A stretch of DNA of 64,000 bases from Antedon bifida (Eukaryota; Echinodermata; Crinoidea; Comatulida; Antedonidae). The translations under genes were made by a program, and so were the position numbers. Under the pieces are notes generated by a model that did no database searches, was not told where the DNA came from, and saw nothing but the letters and a program-made list of their open reading frames with translations. This document shows positions 57,701-64,000 of the stretch, in pieces (the first letter of the stretch is position 1; the number at the start of each line of letters is the position of its first letter). The stretch covers positions 3,596,001-3,660,000 of the forward strand of contig OY727097.1 of NCBI GenBank assembly GCA_963402885.1, given 5' to 3'.

Positions 57701-60700
57701 ATTTATCACTTGAAAATTTGTAGGATTGTCATTGTTTTGAAACCAAATTTTACTTTAATATTTTCAGGGACATTAACAAGTCTTCACAAGTAAAATTTAC
57801 ATACACACCAATGCATGGTGTAGGCCTTCAGTATGCACAGAGGGCGTTCAAAGCCTTTGACCTTTCACCTTTCATAGCTGTCCCACAGCAGGTAATCCAT
57901 AAATTGGTATTAATCTTGTTCTAAGTTAATTGTAGGTTGCTTAGATCTGTATTTGATATTCTTCCATCACTTGATAAAGACTACTATAACTACTGTAACT
58001 TGCCTACTTAAAAAAAAATATATATAGTTCCTTCTTTATGTATAACTTTACCTTATTAGAAAATACATATTATTTTTTTGCTAGTCTGAACCAGATCCGG
58101 AATTTCCCACCGTAAAATTCCCAAATCCAGAGGAAGGCAAGAGTGCATTGCACCTGGCCATGCAGACTGCCCGTGACAATGACTGTAAAATAATCCTTGC
58201 CAATGACCCCGACGCTGACCGGATAGCGATGGCAGAGTGGGAACCAAAAGGCACGGTTAAACAGACAGAGATGTGGAAGGTTTTCACAGGGAATGAGACT
58301 GGTGCTCTACTAGGCTGGTGGGCTTTTCATTGTTACAAACAGAAAAACAACCGTAGTAAGTACATTTCTTCCCTAAAGCTTGGTTCCCACTAGGATGCAA
58401 TGTGCAGATGTAAACACAATGTAAGCGTGTTGACAAGCAACAGTTCGAATAATCCATCGCTTGTGAATGGTCAACTCACTTACATTGCGTTATGTCCTTG
58501 TGTTGCGTCTGTATTGGGAACCAAGCATTACCCTTTTATACAGGGCCGAATCCACCAGTTTGGTTTGCTTGGGTTGAACATAACCAATTTTTAACAGACC
58601 CCACCTCAATATTACCCCCCATTCATTTTTCATGTATATTTTATTTAAGAATAACATAGACTTTAAGACTGCTAAAATAGAAATATTTTAGCCTTATTCG
58701 TACCTATGATCCTGTATGTTGAATACCGTATTTATTCGAATAAACTCCCCCTTTTAATAAATGCCTCCTCCGAATAAATGCCATGGGGCCTTTATTTCCT
58801 CGAATAAACGTCCCACCACATGCATATACACACAATATTGTATTAGAACACATTTCTATTATTATTTTGTAGTAGAATTAATTTATTGACATGATCTACA
58901 ATTTACCAAGAATTTTGATACAATTTTTACTGTATTTTATCACTTCTCGATATGAATTGTTTTGTATTTTTTAAAACACATTTTGTTGTCACATAAACTT
59001 TGATAGTGTATACAGAGCTTTATAATGTTAAACAACATCACTCATTTTAAGGTGAATCAGACAAGTCTGTTTACATGTTAGCAAGCACCGTGTCATCTAA
59101 GATTCTAAGATCTATCGGAAACAAAGAAGGATTTAAATTTGAGGTAGGCCTACAAACAATTGTGCTTTAGTCAAGTGGCCAAAAGGTTAAGACAGGGGTG
59201 CCGCAAACCATAGCTATACAATCAGCACAGGTTCAAGTCACTCCTCGACCATTGTTCTGGTGGTAGAACAAGTCTTCTCGGATAAGGAATTAAAACTGGA
59301 GGTCCAGTGTACACATCTGGCTCGTGTACACTAAAAAAATCCAGTCCTTTCGGAAGAGTAGGGGGTTATCCCGGTGTACTGGTCCATTCAGCCCTTGTCG
59401 TGGTGGACAGATGAACGGGCGCCGTTTATGGGTAGCACTCAACACAAAGGTACCCTTATGGGAGTAGAAAGTTGTTGTATCCGTCCAAACCTGTGCGCAA
59501 TTCAGCCCAGTTAGGCTGCAAGTCACAGGTTATTCCTCCACATTCTGTATGTGTTGTTATTTGGGCAGACTTTCAGCTATTTTAACAGAATCGTAATGTA
59601 TATATATTTTGTAGGAGACGTTAACAGGTTTCAAATGGATGGGTAATCGGTCATATCAGTTACAAGAAGAGGGACATACAGTATTGTTCGCATTTGAAGA
59701 GGCTATCGGTATGTACCTTTAATTTCAATCTACTAGTATTTGATCATTCATTCATTAGTGGGAAATTACTTCCATTTATTGTTATTTGCATGCAAAATAT
59801 ACATAGAAATTATGTTTGCTCTGAGATATACAAAAACAGATAAATGAAAAACTAACAAAAACAATTACAAAGTGTCACATCACTCTCGTACGGTATCCTG
59901 ACAAGCATTCAGTGCCCGAATGGCAGCTGGATAAAAGCTATGAAACCTATTCGTACGAGAGATGATGGACCGGTAACGTCTACCTCTACGTAACACTCAA
60001 ATACATTATGCATGGGATAAGTAGAATCTTGCAATATAGAATGTGTTTTCTTAATTAATTGATTTTCAAAAACGGATTCAATAGAACTCTGCTCAATTCC
60101 AATGATACCTGATGCATACTTAACACATCAGAAAGCAATTGCAGGCTTTTCCATTAAAAATTAATACCCATGTTTCTCAGATTGAGGCTTAGACCAACTT
60201 AACTATCTGTATCATGTATATAACAGCTCAAATGTACACTATACTAAATTTTTTGTCAAAGATTGTGTCTGTTATTTTTCTAGGGTTCATGTTTGGTTCC
60301 AACGTGCTAGATAAAGATGGTATCAGTGCTTGTGCAATCCTTGCAGAGATGGCATGCTATCTGGCCACTAAAGGTGTCACAATGAAGGATAAACTCTATG
60401 AAATATATAAAGAGTAAGTTTGTACTGTACAAATTGTGTCCGCTAAATAGAGGTTGTGTCTAAAAACATATATTTTCATTTGTTTGTTTCACTGGAAATT
60501 AAGTGTTCCTCAAATGTGCGGTTATACTTTAGGAGGAACAAATTTTGACTCAACAAAGTGTTCCCTAATATAATAGAGGTCTAGAAACATTTATTTTTGT
60601 TTGTTTCACTGGAAAGCTGTGTTCTCTAATTGTGGGGTTCTACTTTAGGAGAAACAACTTTGGACTCAACAAAGTGTCCCCTTAACAGTTGTGTCCCCTT

Positions 60701-63198
60701 AACAGTTGTATCCTCTTAACAGAGGTCGTGTCTCCTAAATAGAGGTTGTGTCTAGAAGCATATATTTTCATATGTTTGTTTCATTGGAAAGTTGTGTTTT
60801 CTCCTAAATGTGTGGTTTCACTTTAGGAGAAACAACTTTGGAATTATGTCCCATAAATAGGGGTGTCCAAAATGTTCTATTTTAGAACTGATGAAATATA
60901 ATTTTCTTTGTTTTTGTAAATTTTTCAGCTTAATATGGTGTTTGTGTATTCGATTGTTTATATATGACATTGTTTGTTATTATTGAGTATTTGATGTGTT
61001 TCTCTAGTTTGGGGTAGGACTCTCAAGACATTAATGTTCTGTCTTTGTTTATATTATTCTGTGAATAGATTATTATAATAGTATGTCATATTATTTGTTT
61101 CTTTAGATACGGTTTTCACTACTCAATCAATTCTTACTACATCTGTCACCATCAGCCAACCATACAGAAGATCTTCCAAGGCATGAGGACGTACGAAAAT
61201 GGAGGTGTAAGTTGTTTCAACTTAATACAGTCAGTGGTGTAACAGCTATGAGCACTCACTGGCTAAACCCAGGGGCCCCAGAGCAGTGTCCAGAGAAATA
61301 AACAGGCATTAAAATATGTGGAAAAAGGCTACAGCGTTGGAGGACCACTTAGGGTTCCTAAACCAGGGACCTCTGCGTTACACTACTGAATACAGTAAAT
61401 AAGGGGTTGGTCATATTGTTAAACGATATATTATAGTCCCTTTTTTTGTTTCACATAAAACTATCCCCTGAGGATGTCCCCTAAATAAGGGTACCCCAAA
61501 GAGTTGCATTCACATTGTCTGATAAACTATAATTAAAGTAAAACCTTGCTTTTAAAGCATGCTTATCAGAGCAGAATAATCAATTATAGTAATAGTTCCA
61601 AGAGTAAACACAACTGTGTTCAGTTACACAGATTTTAGTCACACTTCAGTGCCTTCATAACACATACCAGTACAGTAGGGATTGAATAGAGGAAAACTGT
61701 ATGACAGATATGCCTTATTATTTGGCTACCATTATACTAATATCTAGGGCTTAACTGTGAACTATATACTGTACCTCAAGCCCCATTAAATCCAGATGAC
61801 AGCTTTCTGTCTATAATCAAATATTTTTTACTTTTAATTCATCTTCTCACACTCATGTGTCAAATATTATAACTTAAAACTCAAAATTTATGTGACAAAA
61901 AATGTGATACAGTATATATATATGGACATGATGATGCCATATCACTACCATATTTGGGCATATCACTACCATATTTGGGCATATCACTACCGTATTTGGG
62001 CACATAACACTTTGTCAAACCATGAGAATAACCAAACCTACATTATTTATTTTGCAGTATCCAAGTACATGTGGTAAATACAAGATAACTGGTATCAGGG
62101 ATTTAACAACAGGCTATGACAGTCACCAACCAGATAATAAAGCAGTAAGTATTTTATACTGTATGTGATAAAATGTAATCCCCGCACCAATGCATCCATG
62201 TAGTGTAATCCCATGTACTAGGCCTAGGATAGCCGAATCTTCGCATTGCATGAATCAAAGTGGTGACCATGGAATAATAATAATTATTACTACATCATTC
62301 AATAGAATAAGTAAATATTCAAGTATATCCAACTTCCAACTAATCAAAGATCCCTTTTACACTGAAGTTAGGATAGATTTAAAGAATTAGTAGGGTCCAG
62401 AATTGGAATTAAGTGAACTTTTTGCGAGCAAGAAATATTGAAGACGTTTTTTGGTAGATTTGATGAAAATGAGCTGGGGCCAATGTGAAGAACTCTCGGT
62501 AGAGGGCGCTTTACATTCTGGGACAACATGTGTAAACATATAGTAGTTTAGTTCTGGGTTATAGTATCTAAATTTTCCATGAAGGAATTTCCAATAGTTT
62601 CTTTAATGTTAAGGTACACATTTCTTGTTTACTTTACAGATTTTGCCAACAAGTAAATCAAGCCAAATGATCACCTTTACCTTTGCAAATGGTGCTGTTG
62701 CTACACTCAGGACAAGTGGAACAGAACCTAAGATTAAGTATTATACTGAAATATGCGCAGACCCTTCCTTGAGGTTAGTGTCTTTATAATAACTTTATTA
62801 TCAAAACAAAAAAGAAATTCCAAAAATACATTTTAATATATGTAAAATGAAGTGCTGGATCTAGTGATCTGTCTTGTACTTGTTATAAATGTTAGGCAGG
62901 TATTTATACCTGTGATGTTTGTTTGTCATTATTTATTTTTACTGGACAATCTCTTCAGTCAAAGACTGGTCTCCCAGAGGGCCCAGTTATGATCAGTGGC
63001 TGTGATGTACTAGTACACCCCCTACTCGTCTCGAAAGATGTACTAGATTCTTTAAAGTGCACATGAGCACATAAATTTGAGCTTGTTTTTGTTTCCAGTG
63101 ACTATGATGCAATTAAAGAAGATCTACGGCAACTTGTGAAAGATTTAATAACTAACTTTCTGAAGCCAGATGAGTACAAGCTACAATCAAAGATATAG
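51720..63198 (+). CDS. PGM2: PGM2, phosphopentomutase/phosphoglucomutase
   Basis: 16 coding exons: 51720-51785, 53549-53648, 54203-54270, 54682-54770, 54961-55045, 55511-55618, 56860-57029, 57768-57891, 58085-58355, 59052-59143, 59615-59708, 60284-60413, 61107-61206, 62058-62144, 62640-62773, 63099-63198. The product is 605 residues (human 612). PGM2 interconverts ribose- or deoxyribose-1- and 5-phosphates and also acts on glucose phosphates in the cytosol. Motifs: [13 protein letters not shown] near the start, phosphoserine loop [13 protein letters not shown] (Ser154), metal loop DPDADR (311-316), sugar-binding loop EEAIG (419-423), and phosphate-binding RTSGTEPK (552-559). After the stop, GTGAGA followed by a TTTACTAG acceptor near 63435 may be a 3'UTR intron containing a family A element. 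Introns hold many repeats and two retroelement-type remnants. Confidence 0.96.
52806..53172. mobile_element. Family G foldback element in PGM2 intron 1
   Basis: GTTCAACCAAGGCAATCTAA at the left and TTAAATTGCCTTGGTTCAAC at the right are inverted repeats about 360 bp apart. The middle holds a short tandem repeat of GGGCTTC and TTTCGAGA. Confidence 0.8.
54476..54602 (+). mobile_element. Family A element in PGM2 intron 3
   Basis: Both TIRs are present. The interior is degraded, with CCATATTTAT replacing CCATATTTGG. Confidence 0.85.
55745..55930. repeat. Interspersed repeat shared with 62935-63070
   Basis: CCCCTACTCGTCT(C/T)GAAA, TGTTCTAAGTGCACAT and CAGTGGCTGTG match the copy at 62935-63070. 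42545-42650 looks like a third, more diverged copy. Confidence 0.55.
56079..56223 (+). mobile_element. Family A element in PGM2 intron 6
   Basis: The left TIR is perfect and the right one diverged (TGATAGTGTTTACAGACC). Confidence 0.85.
56395..56660. repeat. Family F repeat, copy 3, inverted
   Basis: GTGGATAACTATTATGTGAC and TTTCAGGTAAATACA match copies 1 and 2 in reverse orientation. It lies in PGM2 intron 6. Confidence 0.7.
57058..57244. mobile_element. Family D foldback element in PGM2 intron 7
   Basis: TIR GGCCAATTTACACAGACGAG at the left and its complement at the right. The interior is shared with the copy at 39510, in inverted orientation. Confidence 0.85.
57335..57475. mobile_element. 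Family E foldback element in PGM2 intron 7
   Basis: Ends TAAAGGTTCTGTCACACCTG and CAGGTGTGAAAGACCCTTA. It matches the copy at 35094 internally (CCGGCAAATCAAATGTAACG). Confidence 0.8.
58374..58528. mobile_element. Family C foldback element in PGM2 intron 9
   Basis: TIR AAGCTTGGTTCCCACTAGGA and complement TTGGGAACCAAGCATT. It starts 18 bp past the splice donor. Confidence 0.82.
58976..59024 (-). mobile_element. Family A terminal fragment
   Basis: About 50 bp ending CTTTGATAGTGTATACAGAG, 28 bp upstream of the PGM2 exon at 59052. Confidence 0.7.
59170..59530 (+). repeat. tRNA-derived SINE-like element in PGM2 intron 10
   Basis: GTGGCCAAAAGGTTAAGAC (A-box region) is followed by GGTTCAAGTCACTCC (B-box region) near 59230. 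A conserved body with TTTCGGAAGAGTAGG resembles 41620-41660. Confidence 0.55.
59790..60010 (-). pseudogene. Decayed non-LTR retrotransposon C-terminus
   Basis: The minus strand reads [18 protein letters not shown] then AAIRALNA before a stop at 59880. This matches the RTNR-x-SF-P-AI--LN ending common in LINE ORF2 proteins. The adjoining 3' tail (59790-59880) is similar to 7325-7435 in inverse orientation. Confidence 0.65.
60420..60880. repeat. Family B array in PGM2 intron 12
   Basis: Three tandem copies of about 140 bp containing GTTTGTTTCACTGGAAA, CTTTAGGAGAAACAA and CAACAAAGTGTCCCCTTAA. Confidence 0.8.
61232..61387. mobile_element. Family H element, uninterrupted copy
   Basis: AGTGGTGTAACAGCTATGAG at the left and GCGTTACACTACT at the right form short inverted ends. 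It gives the empty-site structure for the copy split at 28123-28399. It lies in PGM2 intron 13. Confidence 0.75.
61881..62022 (+). mobile_element. Family A interior without termini
   Basis: TTATGTGACAAAAAATGTGA, three CATATTTGGGCA-type units and CACTTTGTCAAAC are present. Both outer TIRs are absent. Confidence 0.78.
62935..63070. repeat. Interspersed repeat, second copy
   Basis: It contains CAGTGGCTGTGATGTACTAG and CCCCCTACTCGTCTCGAAAG, and ends 28 bp before the last PGM2 exon. Confidence 0.55.
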
Positions 63199-63218
63199 AG
63201 AGGTGAGACATTTTATCT

Positions 63219-63342
63219 CTAAAGCTCTGCCTACACTATCAAACTTTATGTGACAAAAAGATGTGATGTGCCCATATATGGACATGGTGATGTCATATCA
63301 CTAATCAAACATCAAGCTAGTTTGATATTGTATACAGAGCTT
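63219..63342 (+). mobile_element. Family A element after the PGM2 stop
   Basis: Both TIRs are present. The right half of the interior is deleted. It starts 21 bp past the stop codon. Confidence 0.86.
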
Positions 63343-63659
63343 AATATTTAGAATTTATATAACAAGTTCTAAACAAAACAAATAAGGCACATAATTTCTA
63401 TGTAATGTTTACCTGTCTCTCTTTTATTTACTAGGAGACCACTAACATTCCTTGTGCCAGAACTTAGGTAGCAGACTTGTTAATGTTTATCAAGCCGTCC
63501 ATCCATCCATCCACTGTACAGATTGAGTATAGCTATCATCAACACAAATTATTTAAACAAAAAATTACAACTTTTAATATCAAATTAATGAATTGACTAA
63601 TGAAAATCCACTAAATATGGTTGAGTAAGTCATTTTATTAAAAGGAAAATATAATAGAA

Positions 63660-63860
63660 CTCCAAAATGGACACCTTTTTAACAAACAAACGGTCCCTTA
63701 TAGGGGTGTTCCTTTGAAACCTAACAAATTGTCCCTTATAGAGACTCCTTTGGAACCTAACACACTGTCCCCTAGGGGTGTTCCTTTGGGGCTGGCCATG
63801 TGTTAAAACTTTATTTCCCCTTGTTGGTTTCACAGGAAAATGTTTCCTTATAGGAATGAG
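63660..63860. repeat. Family B repeat near the right edge
   Basis: CCCTTATAGGGGTGTTCCTT and CCTAACAAATTGTCCCTTAT recur about three times. Confidence 0.65.
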
Positions 63861-63973
63861 AAAGGAATTTTTATTTATGAAATTTTAACACTGTATTATC
63901 ACCATTTACTACTTTTCTTATAGCTCACTTTAAGAATTTGGTTTAGCGAGTTGTGGAGTGATCCTATACCCCT

Positions 63974-64000
63974 ATAGCTTGGTTCCCATTAGAGACGCAA
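63974..64000. mobile_element. Family C left end cut by the window edge
   Basis: AGCTTGGTTCCCATTAG followed by ACGCAA matches the start of the copies at 44092 and 58374. Confidence 0.6.

Larger units (their letters stand above)
63199..64000. other. PGM2 downstream region
   Basis: Family A element at 63219-63342, a short CATC microsatellite near 63497-63512, family B repeat at 63660-63860, and the beginning of a family C foldback at the window edge. No further gene was seen. Confidence 0.6.

Noticed and set aside
58056..58287. Minus-strand open frames over PGM2 exon 9
   Set aside because: They are antisense shadows of the exon that encodes the DPDADR metal loop.

Overview
This window is animal nuclear DNA, AT-rich and intron-rich. 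It carries seven recognisable metazoan protein-coding genes split into about 70 small exons with GT-AG introns. Long introns and spacers are full of short foldback elements. Protein similarity is clearly deuterostome-like, and words such as TAGGCCTA together with the gene content suggest an echinoderm. A crinoid is possible, but that is only an impression and needs a database search.

Layout, left to right. About 2604-14537 (-) holds the N-terminal half of a TBC1D1/TBC1D4 (AS160) Rab-GAP, which runs off the left edge. 15769-19887 (+) is a UCHL1/UCHL3-type deubiquitinase with a tandemly duplicated active-site exon. 21861-25196 (-) is PGAP2, a GPI-anchor lipid-remodelling factor. 27755-36043 (-) is NFXL1, with a RING-like domain, NF-X1 zinc fingers and a C-terminal membrane segment. 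37089-43884 (+) is UBE3A, a HECT ubiquitin ligase with an N-terminal AZUL domain. 46400-51563 (-) is mitochondrial GATB. 51720-63198 (+) is PGM2. I placed exons by joining reading frame and splice sites. All intron phases close, and predicted lengths (231/233, 255, 868, 872, 530 and 605 residues for the six complete genes) fit the families.

Three pairs are head-to-head: TBC1D/UCHL3, NFXL1/UBE3A and GATB/PGM2. The last has only 156 bp between start codons. UCHL3/PGAP2 and UBE3A/GATB are tail-to-tail. In human, TBC1D4 and UCHL3 lie together on 13q22, while TBC1D1, PGM2, UCHL1 and NFXL1 lie on 4p14-p12. This window therefore resembles the locus before that vertebrate duplication.

The rest is dominated by about 35 copies of one 85-230 bp element (family A here) with terminal inverted repeats starting AAGCTCTGTCTACACTATCA. 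Its interior carries repeated matches to the SRF CArG consensus CC(A/T)6GG and a CRE-like palindrome. At least six other foldback or interspersed families, tRNA-derived SINE pieces, two decayed non-LTR retrotransposon ends and several minisatellites are also present. No CRISPR, rRNA or intact tRNA gene was seen. The most interesting signals are the probable mutually exclusive UCHL3 exons, the CArG-bearing element family, and the conserved linkage.
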